A DNA stretch of 64,000 nt from Flaccisagitta enflata (Eukaryota > Chaetognatha > Sagittoidea > Aphragmophora), in the NCBI GenBank assembly GCA_965153355.1, contig OZ231128.1:40672001-40736000 (forward strand), written 5' to 3'. Below are positions 11,961 through 25,895 of this stretch, piece by piece; position 1 is the first letter of the stretch; each line of letters starts with the position of its first letter. Made by a program: the position numbers and the translations under genes. The notes under the pieces are model-generated. The model searched no databases, had not been told where the DNA came from, and was given only the letters and a program-made list of their open reading frames with translations.

Positions 11961-12318
11961 TTGGGTTGCGTTTAAGTCTGATTTTCGATAAAAAGATACA
12001 ATAAGGAGTCAGGTCAGTTCAGTTATTTTTGTCCTGCACGCGACTTATAGGTGTTGGCCTTGTTATGTTAATCAGATGATTTTCATAATTTCATATTCTA
12101 GATCGCAACGAAATATACTAAAACTAAAGTGGTTTGCTGTTGTTGCATTTGTTTCACTGCTGAATTGGTGAAACCTATCCTGTGCTATTCCAACTTAAAC
12201 ATTATTACCAGAGCTTCAAAACCATCATGAATTTGATATGATTTTTGTCAAAACTTGATAATAAAGATCCTTCAAAAAAAACCATGTTGTTATCTCATTG
12301 ACACTTAGATTTCTTGAA

Positions 12319-12558
12319 GATTTTAAGATCATTCTCATTATGAAAATGATAGAAAGATTTTTTTTAGGAGCTGTCAGAGGAAGGTATTCAGCGCTTCTAG
12401 TTCAATTTTCATCAAAATCAGAGAATTTTCACTATGATTTTAAGATCATTCTCATTATGAAAATGATAGAAAAAATTTTTTTAGGAGCTGTCAGAGGAAG
12501 GTATTCAGCGCTTCTAGTTCAATTTTCATCAAAATCAGAGAATTTTCACTATGGTTTT
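12319..12558 (+). repeat. 117-bp tandem duplication
   Basis: GATTTTAAGATCATTCTCAT at 12319 and 12436, with a third partial copy from 12553. 117 is 39 codons, so an open frame runs through, but no motif supports coding. Confidence 0.9.
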
Positions 12559-12569
12559 AAGATAATTAT

Positions 12570-13389
12570 TTTTTAGCACTCATTTTTGACATGACATTGG
12601 AGCAAAAAAGGAGTAGTCATGTTCAAACTACTCTAGCTTCCAAACTTTAAGAGTTAAAAATTCCAGACACAACTCAAATGAAAGATCTTTTGAAGAGCTT
12701 TCTAACCATCACTAATTAAAATAAGTTTTTATCAGATTAAGGTAGATAGAATCTGTATTGAAAAATGCGCCCTTTTTTTTGTCGCCAAGGTTACCTCTGT
12801 CACCGTTTCATCCCCACAAACACTAACTTAGAGGCATCAGGTACGGCTGACCTTCTAATGCTTTTGAGAAATGAGACCGACAGGTTGCTCAACCTATCAG
12901 ATAGTCTTTGTTTGAAGTCTTTTTAAGCCCTTCAGCTTTATCCACTGTAAGATTTTAAAGTTTCATCCATGAACAATCATGAAAGTAACTACAGTTTTTA
13001 TGGATGGGTCGAAAAACCTTTTAGTTTACAATCATCCATTGCTTGACTGATGGCTTGACTTATAGTTTTAGTGAAAGACATTATCATTAAAGAAAGGTAA
13101 ACTCGCGTGCATTCACTCACATTAAAAACAAACGATTAAAGACATTAGAAAATAGACGTTTACAAAAATAATTGGAAAGTTATGAGTATTAAGTAATCAA
13201 GAGTAACACAATGAATATCCATTGATAAGTATTCAGTTATCATCGTCAACTTGGAAGTGTGTACAAAAACATAATTTATAAATTCGAATAATCATGCTGC
13301 TTACAATTCAGCAATGTTATAAACCGTTGATGCCGTTGTTTTGATTGTCATTTGAAGAGGGTGCAGATTCTGTAACTTCCGCCCATTCT
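12570..13389. other. Dispersed repeat motif and unassigned sequence
   Basis: 12605-12690 carries AGTCATGTTCAAACTACTCT and AACTCAAATGAAAGATCTTT, inverse-related to 9630-9700 and similar to 1045-1120 and 41095-41150. 12832-12860 resembles a family B right end (GGTACGGCTGACC). No gene. Confidence 0.45.
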
Positions 13390-14163
13390 TAGCTACCCTG
13401 TGTTCAAAAGCAAGTGATACGAGCAAAACCTTTAATGCGCCTATAGTATTCATTTTGAAAAATTCAGATTGGTTTCATCTGAAAGCATATAACCTACCAT
13501 TTATTCATGCAAAATTTCATAGCACCGGGTCTAGCAGTTCAGCTTCCATAAAATTTTGAAAATTCATGAAATTTCCAGGAATTTTGCCTAAAAACGGCAT
13601 TGTTAAACTGTTTTACATCAATGAACCCATGAAATTTTTGCATGTATTGAGCTCAAATCACCAGATTGGTCCTGAATGGCTAGTATTTCACCCTTCTTTT
13701 TCATATGATTTGATTTGTCAATATTTTGGAGAAAACTAGAAACCTTATGACTTGCAATGTGATGCAAAACCTATTCAAACTTCAAAAAATCAAAGAAAAA
13801 TCAAAATTTTGCACCCGAATTTCCGCGATTTGGTATTTATGGCTTGAAATATATAAACTGAAACTCATATCCTGCTTTCTGGACCAATCTGGCCATTTTT
13901 GCATGATTCATTTAAGAATACCATTGATTCTAAGCTACATAAGTCAGTCCATCATTATCTTAGGAATCTTCTAATGATTTATCCACATTTTCATTCATAA
14001 CTATGTGGAAGCTCAACCGCTAGAGCCACTGCTATGAAATTTTGTATGAATAAATGGTAGGTAATGTGCTTTCAGGCAGAACCAATCCAAAATTCTCAAA
14101 ATGAATACTTGAGGCGCAATAAAGGTTTTGCTGGTATCACTTGCTTTTGAACACAGGGTAGCG
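13390..14163. mobile_element. Inverted-repeat element, about 165-bp arms
   Basis: AGCTACCCTGTGTTCAAAAG at the left and its inverse at 14144-14163. Arms match through ACCTACCATTTATTCATGCA. A second inner inverted block (CCAGATTGGTCC / GGACCAATCTGG). The internal 82-codon frame has no recognisable motif. Confidence 0.75.
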
Positions 14164-14233
14164 TATCTGAACTGCTGAACACTTACTGAGCTCACTACAT
14201 CACTACTTCTTTCTCATTCCCTGTGGTCCTTAC

Positions 14234-14350
14234 AGTACCAAAAACAATCATTATAGGTGATTCTCTCGTCCGCCACAACTGCAGAGTTTTTCCCATTGAA
14301 CCCTTCCCACGTTGGACATATTGCACCACTTGCCACCCCAGATTCGGATT
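14234..14350 (-). CDS. Candidate 39-codon internal exon, unknown protein
   Basis: On the minus strand, acceptor ATGTTTTTTGTCCTGTAG and donor TACT|GTAAGG. The phase 1-1 frame reads SESGVASGAICPTWEGFNGK, NSAVVADERITYNDCFWY, with two cysteines and aromatic residues as in a small extracellular module. Phase-compatible with 24353-24457. Family not recognised. Confidence 0.42.
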
Positions 14351-14960
14351 CTACAGGACAAAAAACATTACAAATCCACTGTGACAAATATTTCAATTTC
14401 AGCAGCTTTTTCGATAGACCGATATGTCATACACAGAATCTGCTATTGTATAAGATTTGATACATGAATTCGTTGTTTCCCGTGTCATCATTTGTTGTCT
14501 CATTTGTGTGGATTAGCGTGAATCGGAGAAATGTAGAATCCATGTTGTTGAATGTGAATGACAGCAAAGTCGCGCCGACTCGAAGCCACGTCGTCAGCCG
14601 TTGGGCGGTGAGCTGACATAAGAAAGAAAAAAGGTATACAGTGGAGCACCGCTAGATGGCAACCGCTATCAAGGCATGCCCGCCTATGAGGTATAGCACT
14701 TGCTGTCCCTAGGCCGGTAGCTAAAAATAGGATATTTTGTAGTTATTCTTGTATTAGCTAAAAGGCAGCTTTACTTGATGGCAAGAATTTGCTCTCTCCC
14801 TTGACAGGCGCTCTACGGAAGCTCAGCTGCAATCGAACAAATAAATGAATGAACGAGCGAATGAACTAATGAATGAATGAATAAAAAGATGAATGAATAA
14901 TTTTTGATAAACAAATGGATGGGTGGATGAATAATTTAATGAATGATAAAGTGTTTGTTT

Positions 14961-15111
<151 letters not shown>

Positions 15112-15115
15112 GTCT

Positions 15116-15655
15116 TTTTGGGCAGCGGCCCCAAAGGGCCGATGTCCTGTAGAACACAGGGGGGAATTTCGAGACATCCGTCCTTCCGTCCTTCCGTCCT
15201 TCCGTCCTTCCGTGTCCCCCCCCCCCGTTGACCATCAAGGCCTCAAATTAGCCCTCTCAGGACTCAATTTAGCCCTCCAGGCCTAAAATCAGCCCTCTTG
15301 GCTTCAAATCAGCCCCCCTCCCATGCCCTAAATCTGCCTCCCAGACCTCAAATCTGCCCTCCAGACCTCAAATCTGCCCTCCAGACCTTCAATCAGCCCT
15401 CCAAGCTTAAATCCAGCCTGCCAAACCTCAAATCTGCTCTCCAAGCCTTAATTATGCCCTCCAACCCTCAGATATGCCTTCAGTGGCATAAATCAGCCAT
15501 CTAGAGCCCCTCAGGATGGACGGACGTCTCGAAATTCCCCCCTGTGTTCTACAGGACATCGGCCCTTTGGGGCCGCTGCCCTGCTCTCACTCCACTTTTT
15601 CACTGGATCACTCAGCAGGGCATCGGGTACCGCTGACCATGTGCGATCCTTGGAT
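15116..15655. mobile_element. Family B element
   Basis: TTTTGGGCAGCGGCCCCAAA, ACACAGGGGGGAATTTCGAG and (CCTT)n on the left; inverse arm 15510-15590; then CAGCAGGGCATCGGGTACCG. Core of CCTCAAATCTGCCCTCCAGA-like 20-bp units, about twelve. The best-preserved copy. Confidence 0.8.
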
Positions 15656-15849
15656 GACTAGTTGTCTGTCTCTCTATTCTTTCTCTTCTCTCTTTTCTTT
15701 CATTTTGTGATTTTAAGTTCAATGGTTATGGAAGAGTGCCATCTATGGAAAGCGGATGGAAAAAAACGTTGCACGACATTATATTTGTTTCCATGGCAAC
15801 AAAACTATTTTGGAGACTCATACTGAGCAATGAGGCGAATCAAATGGAT

Positions 15850-15944
<95 letters not shown>

Positions 15945-16032
15945 AAGAGTGAGACACACACAGACAAATAGCTAAACAGATAGAAGACAAGCGGACCGAC
16001 TGTCGGACAGAATGACAGATAGATAGACAGAA

Positions 16033-16060
<28 letters not shown>
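15850..16060 (+). repeat. (GA)n and (CAGA)n microsatellites
   Basis: GA 15850-15920, CAGA 15919-15942 and 16025-16062. Confidence 0.95.
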
Positions 16061-16063
<3 letters not shown>

Positions 16064-16584
16064 GATGGCCGCGGAAACATCGATGTGTCTCTGGAAAACA
16101 GAAGGGGAAAAATGGAAGGAAGTTCAGGACAAATGACCCTGAAAAACAACCTCAAAGATTAATGATGAGAACGAGGCAAGTATGGGGAGAAGGAGAAGGA
16201 GAAGGAGGAGGAGGAGGAGGAGGAGAAAGAGGACCTAACAACTTTTGGACGAATCGGACTACAGTAGTTTTCATGCCAAATTGTTTTTTAAAATGAACTT
16301 AAAACTCTCTATTATTGTAATGTTATCTTTTAACAATTCTTTAAAATTCATAGAAAAAATATTTAAGAAATAGTATGTTTGGTATTTTTGAAAGATGATA
16401 CACGTTACGCAGGCTAGAGTGCCCAAAAAGCAAAAGTGCGCCAATGCATCCTGATTATACAATATACATTCTTATTTTCAGAAGAAAAAAAACAAGAAAT
16501 GATGAATGAATATATAATATCTTTTTTTCTTTTGGATTTCTAGTTGTTTTTTTCATTAGAAAACCTTTTAAAGGAAAAATAATA

Positions 16585-17126
16585 ACGGGTGGACTTTAAA
16601 AAGGTAGTTTTTAATTTTTTTATATCACCTTTAGAATTTCTCCTATGTAAAAAATTTTTTTTAGTTATTTAGATATGATCGTGCACATCATGTTCCATTA
16701 TGGATATTTTTTATGAAGATCAATATTTTTCAATTTATCTTAAAAAAACTGAATTGAATTAGGGACCACTTGAAAAATTTTGCTTGAAATTGAGTATAAA
16801 ATAATGTTCTCTCCAAAGTTTGCTTTTGAATCGCAATAGTTGATTAAAAGTAGGTCTTAGGAAAGTATAAGCACCAATTTTTTTTACATAAAAAAACAAA
16901 TTCATATCCAAAACACTTATGATTATCAATCATCATTTTTTGTTATAAACAGGCAATAATGCCCAGAAAAATTTTTTTGATTGACCAAACATAATTTGAA
17001 TTTGTATATTATATTCATGTACACAAATTAAAAGGCTTATTTATTTTGAATAATAGCCTAATAAGCAATTAAGAATCATTTTTGTATTATTGAGATAAAG
17101 TGACTACTTTTTTTATGTCCACCCGG
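16585..17126. mobile_element. 542-bp mariner-type MITE
   Basis: ACGGGTGGACTTTAAAAAGG facing CCGGGTGGACATAAAAAAAG, flanked by TA at 16583-16584 and 17127-17128. AT-rich interior without ORF. Confidence 0.78.
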
Positions 17127-17184
17127 TATCAAACTTGAACTCATAGTTGTAGATCAACCAGAGGAATTTTAAGTGAAACGACCT

Positions 17185-17390
17185 TACAGTCGCGTGCGGT
17201 TGTTAAGACCATAAGACCAAAAGACTGAAAGACTAAAAGACCAAAAGACTAGATGTAAATTGTCTTAAAATGACTTAAAATGACTTAAAATGACGTAAAA
17301 CGACGAGAAAAAAAAGTGTGACGGACTGACCGACGGACGGACCGACCAACAGAAGGAGAGAGCGGGTCATAAGAGTCCAGGCTAGAGTGG
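17185..17390 (-). mobile_element. Degenerate family A element
   Basis: ACAGTCGCGTGCGG, AAAAGACTGAAAGAC and ATGACTTAAA core, GACGGACGGACCGACCAAC, then GAGCGGGTCATAAGAGTC. Confidence 0.5.
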
Positions 17391-17399
17391 TTTCACTTT

Positions 17400-18180
17400 C
17401 AACTCGAGTCCAAAATTCGGCCTAGAGTGGAGGCAGAGAAGGGCAAAGAGAAGAAGGGAGTAACAAACACGATGAGAAAGAAAACCGCAATAAAAACTCT
17501 TATCGATTGAAAATGACAATCTTTCAAAAAATGAAAAAATAGGATGAAATGGCCAAACTGAATATCCGACTTATGCAGTTTCTACAGTATGATTCATCGC
17601 GATTGTAACATTATATGACAGCATAACTAAAAAACTAAAAAGAATCCAAATCTGAGAAAAAGAAAAGGTATCGGTTTAGCATTTTATGATAATAGGTATC
17701 CAGGACTTTTCAAGAACATCTAATCCTCTATATATACAATTAAACAAAAATCACGCTTTACAAAACATGCTATTTCATCACTCTTCAAAATTTTCTTGAG
17801 ATTGCTTTAATTTTCTGATAGGTATTGGCTTTTGATGTCAGATAGGTCTCAAATATAAAGCTTATTGATCTAGTTCATGGTAAACATGAGAAAAAATCGC
17901 AATTAGGTAAAATTCATTGAAAAAAAAGAGAAAAATAGCATTTTTTAGTATAATTTGCCATAAAGTTTCTTTTAAGTAAAAAGAATTAAAATTGGTAGAA
18001 AATCCTGAGAAATGTTTTTTCATAAAATGCCAAGCAGTTACTTTTCATATGTTTTTTTCAGAATCAAATTATCTTTATTACTTATTTAGCAATGCCGTCA
18101 TGAAATGTTACAGTCGAGAGAGATCATACTGTATGATGGACTTCTTTTTTCTGTATGTATATTTCTTTTTTTGCCATTCA
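17400..18180. other. AT-rich, no supported gene
   Basis: A repeat shared with 19650-19735 occupies about 18040-18130. Confidence 0.4.
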
Positions 18181-18181
18181 G

Positions 18182-18333
18182 AAATAATTTGGACCGGATC
18201 GCAATATCTGATGCAAGCATTGAGAAATAACGATTATCTCTCGAATTCTATCGATGTCATTTCAACTATCACTCCTCCTGCCGCACAGCGATGCGTCCGC
18301 GTCAACCACTGGCATGTGCACAGTGGGGCATGA
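18182..18333 (+). CDS. Possible terminal exon, unknown gene
   Basis: Strong acceptor ATTTCTTTTTTTGCCATTCAG. Phase 1 frame reads IIWTGSQYLMQALRNNDYLS, NSIDVISTITPPAAQRCVRV, NHWHVHSGA and stop. An AATAAA follows at 18474. No upstream partner was found, and the sequence before the acceptor is a dispersed repeat shared with 19650-19735. Confidence 0.3.
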
Positions 18334-18473
18334 GAAAAAGGAGTTGAAAAATGTTCGCGATGGTACTCGCTTGTTAAGTTGAAGTGATGAAATGATAAGT
18401 TGGCCTCATTGCGGCCTATGGAATATTGTTTTGTACAGTGGCTGTAGAATGCTGATTGAATATATTTTCAATG

Positions 18474-18479
18474 AATAAA
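18474..18479 (+). promoter_or_regulatory. Possible polyadenylation signal
   Basis: AATAAA 141 bp after the stop at 18333. Confidence 0.3.
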
Positions 18480-18560
18480 ATAAACAGCCCTTTGGCTTTG
18501 CAATAAAGGGAGGAAAAGTGCATTTGCCAGTTGAATATCAAATAACCAATTGACGGAGTA

Positions 18561-19435
<875 letters not shown>

Positions 19436-19479
19436 AATCTTATCTTGATTTTATCATGTCTTCATGTCTTCTTGGCGTT

Positions 19480-19594
19480 TATGGCCTTTTTTTAGCTCAC
19501 TGCTCCTGCCCAAATGTCCTATGCTAGTGACCTTCTCTCCAACTGCACCTGTCAACCATAACACGACTGGGGTAGCCATGTATCCGGCCTTGTT
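19480..19594 (+). mobile_element. Family A right part
   Basis: CACTGCTCCTGCCCAAATGT, CACGACTGGGGTAGCC, ATGTATCCGGCCTTGTT. The left part may have been replaced by the GA tract. Confidence 0.55.
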
Positions 19595-19599
19595 TAGAT

Positions 19600-20710
19600 A
19601 AGCCCTGGAAATTTCCTCTCACGAAATGCATTTTCATCATCCTTCAGGAACTTTTTTCAGAATTCAATTATCTATAGGACTTTTTCAGTTATGTCGTCAT
19701 AGAATATTTTAAACGAAAAAAAAAACATACTGTAAGTCTGAAGGAAGGCCGGAAGATTGGAGGGCAGACTTGAGGTCTTGAGACTTAATTGCGGCTTCTA
19801 TTTGTAGCATGCAAGACTGACTTGAAGTCTTGGAGGGCTGACTCTAAGCCCGAAAGAGCTGATAAGAAGACTGGAAGGGCAAAAATCAGGCCTAAGGCTT
19901 GAATGCCATGATTTATGTATGGAAATTCAGTCTGGTATTCTACAGATCGCGACATTATAAAAGATGATATAACGCTTTTTATACCCACCCCTACCCACAG
20001 CCCTAACAGATCATAATGGATACTTGAAATTTGTTATGTAGGGCCAGAAGGTGAATATATTCAGCGAAAGATCTAGGGGGCAGCTGGGGCAGCCCTGCCC
20101 CTAGTGCCTGCCCACCTAAATCTCGGGTTTGGGGCAACATTTCAAAAATCGCCTCCGTGGCCCAAAATATATTCACCTGTAGGCCCCACATGTCAAATTT
20201 CAAGTCGCTCGCATGTCCCGTTTGGGCTGGGGGTGGGGGTGGGACGTAAATGAATTATATCATTTTTGAATATGTCACAGCCTGTACTAAGTTTTCCTAG
20301 AAGAGCGGAGGGTCCGCTGGAATACCGCTTGCCGTCATTGTATCTATAGTTGTATACTCTATTAAATTTGATTATGTCAAAATTGGAATGTTAAGAAATA
20401 AAAAACATTACTAGAATCGTGAGACTCTCGCCTTTAATATGACTGTAGACTTGACAATACATTTGCTGTATGTGAAAATCGTTTATTACATATTTAAACG
20501 TCAAAATATGAGAAAAAGCAAAAAATATCATCAAAAAAGGTCTCACATAGCCAAACGATAGGCGAAGTGTAATTAAAAATATCAATCTTTTATTTTAGAA
20601 TCTCGAACAGAATAAGGTGACAATGATTCAAGCCAAATTTGAGATATATATCTTATTTTCATGGTATACTATTAAATATTTAAAGCAATAAAACCTTGAT
20701 TTGACCCACT
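19600..20710. other. No supported gene
   Basis: Contains a degenerate family B core (19740-19910, GGAGGGCAGACTTGAGGTCT), the short foldback at 20040-20185 and AT-rich sequence. Confidence 0.4.
20040..20185. repeat. Short foldback
   Basis: GGCCAGAAGGTGAATATATTC faces GAATATATT-like TATATTCACCTGTAGGCC. The centre carries GGGGCAGCCCTGCCCC. Confidence 0.6.
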
Positions 20711-20969
20711 TCCTGTGCTCGCTTTTAGCCGCTTAACGAGACTTAGCTACCGCTGATATATATCTACGTGTATGCAAAAGCTCAATGTGATCAGTATTGT
20801 CAGCTAGCGTCAGCTTACGTTTAAAGATGATGCTATTATCAAAAAGTTAAGTAGATGCAAAAAGTAAAATCTCAGTTTAGATTCCAAGAGACGACGTAGT
20901 TGTGACTTGTGACTTGTGACTAACTTGTGAGCCACTTGTGAGCGCAAAATTGAATCAACTGTCTGTCTG

Positions 20970-21388
<419 letters not shown>

Positions 21389-21423
21389 GTCGGTTGGTAT
21401 CGCAATCGATGCAACATAAATCA

Positions 21424-21676
21424 TCAAGCCAAAGTTTCATAGAGAGAATCAGTCAAACTTATGAAAAAAATGGCGGCAAAATTTCCGAGGGTAGTAATGA
21501 TGATAACGAGTATGGTTTTAAATCTCGGTTTTATCAAAAAATTTACTTTTTTCACTATTCTCACACAATTTTCGATGAGGAATTCAAAAATCACGGTCTC
21601 GAGAGCCTCAGACAACGTTTTGAGGATCTTTTGAGAAAACTTACCTGTACTGCATTGATGCCATGAGACAGAAATA
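21424..21676. other. Exon-like segment, strand uncertain
   Basis: Plus strand: an open frame with protein-like composition (SFIERISQTYEKNGGK, HTIFDEEFKNHGLESLRQRF). Minus strand: a 32-nt microexon 21645-21676 with a strong acceptor (TTCTTTTTTTGGCAG) and donor (ACAG|GTAAGT). The two readings overlap and cannot both be trusted. Confidence 0.25.
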
Positions 21677-21928
21677 CTGCCAAAAAAAGAAGAAGAGTGA
21701 AATAGAGAGAAAGTCTGACAGAGACACAGGCAGATAGGCAGAAAGACAAGAACATATATGAACAAGAGAGGTAGACATAGACGGGGACAGACAACCCTTA
21801 AAAAAAAATTGAAGAGGAATTGAAGAGGCGATAATGAGACGGAAAAGCGAGAGAAAACCCGGAAAAAGGGTGGAAAGAGCTTTCCGGAAGATTACCGGCC
21901 TGCAGAGTGGAGAGAGAGACAAAATATG

Positions 21929-21935
<7 letters not shown>

Positions 21936-22021
<86 letters not shown>
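21936..22021 (+). repeat. (GA)n microsatellite
   Basis: About 43 units. Confidence 0.95.
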
Positions 22022-22024
<3 letters not shown>

Positions 22025-22329
22025 CAGGTAGCAGACACACAGATGCACAGACACATAGACCGAAGAGCAATGGAGCCTGAAAGAAAATGTAAATAAAACA
22101 AAAGACAAAAGACAAAAGACAAAGGACAAACAAAAGACAAAAGTCGGACGGATAGGAATCCAAACGAATTCAGATGCATGAGTTGATCAAGACAGAATCA
22201 CGGTTCTCTCGCTCCTCACTGAGTCCTTAGGCCTTAGTCCTTACTGCTGGCTTTCCAATTTTTGGCTTGGCACTTAGTCCCACGGTCGAATATGAAACGA
22301 AATCGCGAAATGCCAGTGCGTTGCTTTGC

Positions 22330-22680
22330 TTTAGTCGCGTGAATCCAACTTTTAGCCCTTTTGGGCAGCGGCCCCGGAAAGACCAATGACCTATGATTCC
22401 CTCTTGAGGTTTTGCTTTGGCCGGATCATGTGTTTTTGCTCCTGCCCTCGCTCAACCGGATACGACCAAAGCCTAGAAATTGTTAGAAAGGTTTGTCCAT
22501 ATTCGCATATCTATCGGAGGGTTTATCCGTCCGTTCGTTGGTCGGTCTGTTGGGGTATTCATCCGTTGTACCGTTGGTCGGTCAATCCCTTCTGCTTGAA
22601 CCCAAAAAGTGTAAAATAGAAATTTGCACCCGGTCCTCCTCCCCCTCCCACCCCCAAACGCCCCCCCCCCTGCCTGCGAC
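22330..22680 (+). mobile_element. Family A start joined to family B left arm
   Basis: TTTAGTCGCGTGAATCC is followed at 22352 by CTTTTGGGCAGCGGCCCCGG and GACCTATGATTCCC, so a B copy appears inserted in, or joined to, an A copy. C-rich tail at 22640-22670. Confidence 0.5.
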
Positions 22681-22824
22681 TAGTATCTTATCTGTTAAGG
22701 ATGTTTTCTAGATCGATCATGATTCTAAATGTTGGACGTCGCAACGTGTGATACTTAATGATTACATTGCATTGATCACTCAAATTTCAATTTCATATCA
22801 TTCTCTGCGATGCGTGTCCGAATG

Positions 22825-23037
<213 letters not shown>

Positions 23038-23232
23038 TGTCCTGTTTGCAAAGCACATGAAAAAGACAAAAGAATGCTATGAAAGGGAAAAAAAAGAAAA
23101 TCCTGAATATCATACATCAAAAATGAAACAAGGCGGAAAATCGGCCCGTGAAGCAGAAAGTTCACACCTGAGATACATCAGGAAGAAACGATAAGACATC
23201 AGAGCCAAGAATAGACATGATTGTGAGAAAAT

Positions 23233-23234
<2 letters not shown>

Positions 23235-23318
<84 letters not shown>
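23235..23318 (+). repeat. (GA)n microsatellite
   Basis: About 42 units. Confidence 0.95.
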
Positions 23319-23321
<3 letters not shown>

Positions 23322-23596
23322 CAGTTAGGGACAGACAGACGGAGAGAGCACGGAAAAAGGGAGACTGATAAAGCGGCAGAGAGACAAAATTAAGGTTGGG
23401 ACACTCTCTGGCCAGACCAAATGACAGTCACACACACACAATCAGAGAGACCAAAAGACAAAACGAAAAACGACAGACAGACAAAAGCGCAAACATAGAG
23501 ACGGAGACTGTCACAGCTGAGATTGTCTCAATATACAATGTGTGCATGTTTCATGATGTTTGTTGAAAGGAAGGGCATACAGTATACGGTACATAA

Positions 23597-23810
23597 ACAA
23601 AAAGCTAGGTCGGACACACTGCAACCCAAGTCGCGCGGAAATGGGCATGGGCTGCAATCAAATAAATTTGGAAAAAACGTTGGGTGGAAGCAGTGATGTA
23701 AAAATGGCCTCAGGACGCCAAAGAAAGAAAGTGTTTTTGACCGACAGACGATTCGACGGAAATGACCGACAAACCGAGATACCGAGTCATTGAGTCGCGT
23801 GCACGCGAGT
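23597..23810 (-). mobile_element. Family A element
   Basis: GGTCGGACACACTGCAACCC, AAGTCGCGCGGAAATGGGCA, GACCGACAGACG core and terminal GTCGCGTGCACGCGAGT. Confidence 0.65.
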
Positions 23811-24037
23811 CGAAACCAGGAGCGTTTGTTTTTCGCAATACAGAGAGAGCAAGAGCACCACCTGTAGGCCGCTCAGTCTAATTAAACGTAAATCACTGCC
23901 AAGCTTCGGGCCACCTGTGACATAATGGTAATTCTCACTCGGTGCTGATCCATCTGTCTATATCTGTCCCTCTGACAGATTTTGTCATTCTCTACAAGCC
24001 TGTGCCAGTGTGCCTGTCATATCTCTCCGTCCCTGTA

Positions 24038-24211
24038 CAGTTGAACCCCGCTCAAATGGACCCGCCACTAACAGAATTCCACCCATAATGGTTGCAAAAT
24101 CATTGTCTCTTCAGCTTGTTTCTTTATATCTAATATATCGGCTGTAATAGAATTCCGCCTATAATAGGTATGATTTGTTCGTCCCTTGAAATCTGTTAGC
24201 GGGATTTAATT
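24038..24211. mobile_element. Pogo/Tigger-like MITE
   Basis: CAGTTGAACCCCGCTC left end and TTAGCGGGATTTAATTA right end, TA-flanked; inner TAATAGAATTCCGCC motif. Same family as 57098-57283 and the fragment at 5418. Confidence 0.6.
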
Positions 24212-24352
24212 ATATCTCTATCACTCTGTCAATCACCCTCCCTGTCTGTCTATCTGCCTAGCTGCCCATTCGTTTTTTAGTTCTAAGATATTGTCTCTCC
24301 GTCTGCTTGTATGCCTCTGTGTTTGCCTTCTGTCTGTTATGTTTGGAGGCAC

Positions 24353-24457
24353 CTGTGACGTGATGGTCGTCCGCTTTCAGCGCTAGTATGACGTCAACTC
24401 CGGCTTGATCGTTTGAACTGAACCATTGCGGAGAAAAGTAACCGCTTTCACCGGGAC
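24353..24457 (-). CDS. Candidate 35-codon internal exon, unknown protein
   Basis: On the minus strand, acceptor CTCCTTTCTTTGCCACAG and donor CACAG|GTGCCT. The phase 1-1 frame reads PGESGYFSPQWFSSNDQAGV, DVILALKADDHHVT. A related exon end (GAGAATTACCATTATGTCACAG|GTGGCC, minus strand, ending near 23931) suggests a duplicated exon. Phases fit the candidate exons at 26512-26855 and 14234-14350. Confidence 0.4.
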
Positions 24458-25108
24458 CTGTGGCAAAGAAAGGAGATTGTGACGTTGTAGCCGTGACAAA
24501 AAAAAATTGCAACGTTGTTTGGAATCAATAGGCGATTCTCTTTGTCTCGAAAATGCGAAGCCTTATTTATCTTAAAATGGTATGTTTTAACGCAAACGTT
24601 CACGGCGATAAAAAACCTGTGAAGCGGGGTTACAATAGCTAGGCGGACGGGGGGAGGGGGGGGGGGGAGAGATGAGCAGGGCGAGGAAAGGGGGAGGGGG
24701 AAACAGGGCGGGGGGGGGGGGGGGCTTACACGAACGGTTTCCCCCCACCAGACACACTATCCTATATGTGTGCTTTCGCATTTTTCAACTCTACTATGAT
24801 AGATCAACAGACGGATGGGGAAGGACCAGCGGACGACTAACGGACGGACGAATGAATCGATAAATCCGCTTATGTCGTGGTGCAGAACAGCGTCAAATTT
24901 GACAAATCGTTCTGTTCTGTGATGGAATACGCTGCTATGCAGCGGAAATATAACAAAAACTAAAGTCTTATGCATGCTTAATACTCCCTAAATTAATCAA
25001 AAAACGGTTAAGTGACCATTGGTATTGATCTCGCATCGGTAAAGACACAGCATACTTAGTGAAACAACAGAATTCTTTAAAAACAATTGCACGGAAAACG
25101 TGAGATGT

Positions 25109-25250
25109 TGCCACGTAAAAAACCGAATCTGTCTCTGAATGCAAAATTTTGCATTTCTAAACACATGGCCTGTTTCTTAAAAGTGTTTAGACTGAGGCCA
25201 TGTTTTTCAAAATGCAAAATTTTGAATTCAGAGACAGATTCGGTTTTTTA
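25109..25250. repeat. About 140-bp hairpin
   Basis: ACGTAAAAAACCGAATCTGT and CTCTGAATGCAAAATTTTGC are mirrored at 25213-25245. The loop contains AAAAGTGTTTAGAC. Confidence 0.8.
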
Positions 25251-25890
25251 CGCGAGACATGTCAATGCACAAGAATCAATTTTTATTAAAAATCCATCAA
25301 TTTCGCATCCTCTTTTCTCACATTTCCTAAGCATATGGTACAGAAAAACCTTTTCCTATGCAAAAAATTGATGATTACCGACCACAAATCCTTTATCTCA
25401 ATAAAAAATCTTTGAATATATAAAATAAAAAGTATCGTATAAATCGTTTTGACATGTCAAATTTTGTATTCGTTTGCACTGTGACTTATAGAGTCGAAAG
25501 TCCGCCAGTGAAAATGATTTTAAAAAACTAATAAAAGCATGTTTAGAAATACCAACTAAAAGGCTCATAAACAAAATGCCAACGCCTTTTTCATTTACAT
25601 GTTGCACATTTCATATCCCTCTGTTGGAAATTTTGTAGATATTCAACTAAAAAAATATCATGTTCACTTTTTTTTTAATTCCTATGCAAAAAAAAAAAGA
25701 TTTTAAAAGTGCTGGGGGAAATATCAATGAAGCGAAAGGGAGATGAACCTGTCAAATGGAAGCTCTATTCATGACTCACCTCGGAAATTAAAAAATGAAT
25801 AGGTTTTATTCGTTTCATATCACTTTTTTACAGAAATATTATTTCTAGGCACAAAGCAACATGAACCTGTCGAAAATGCTCCACACAAAT
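25251..25890. other. AT-rich region, nothing recognised
   Basis: No ORF or repeat of note. Confidence 0.4.
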
Positions 25891-25895
25891 ATATA

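Larger units (their letters stand above)
9825..12064 (+). mobile_element. Family A element expanded to 2.2 kb by minisatellites
   Basis: Starts TAGTCGCGTGCACGCGACTC with (GGTC)n and ends CCTGCACGCGACTTATAGG, TGTTGGCCTTGTT. The terminal box AGTCGCGTGCA and internal box TGCACGCGACT are exact inverses 2.2 kb apart. Normal copies are 140-460 bp, so the core has expanded 5-15 fold. Confidence 0.78.
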
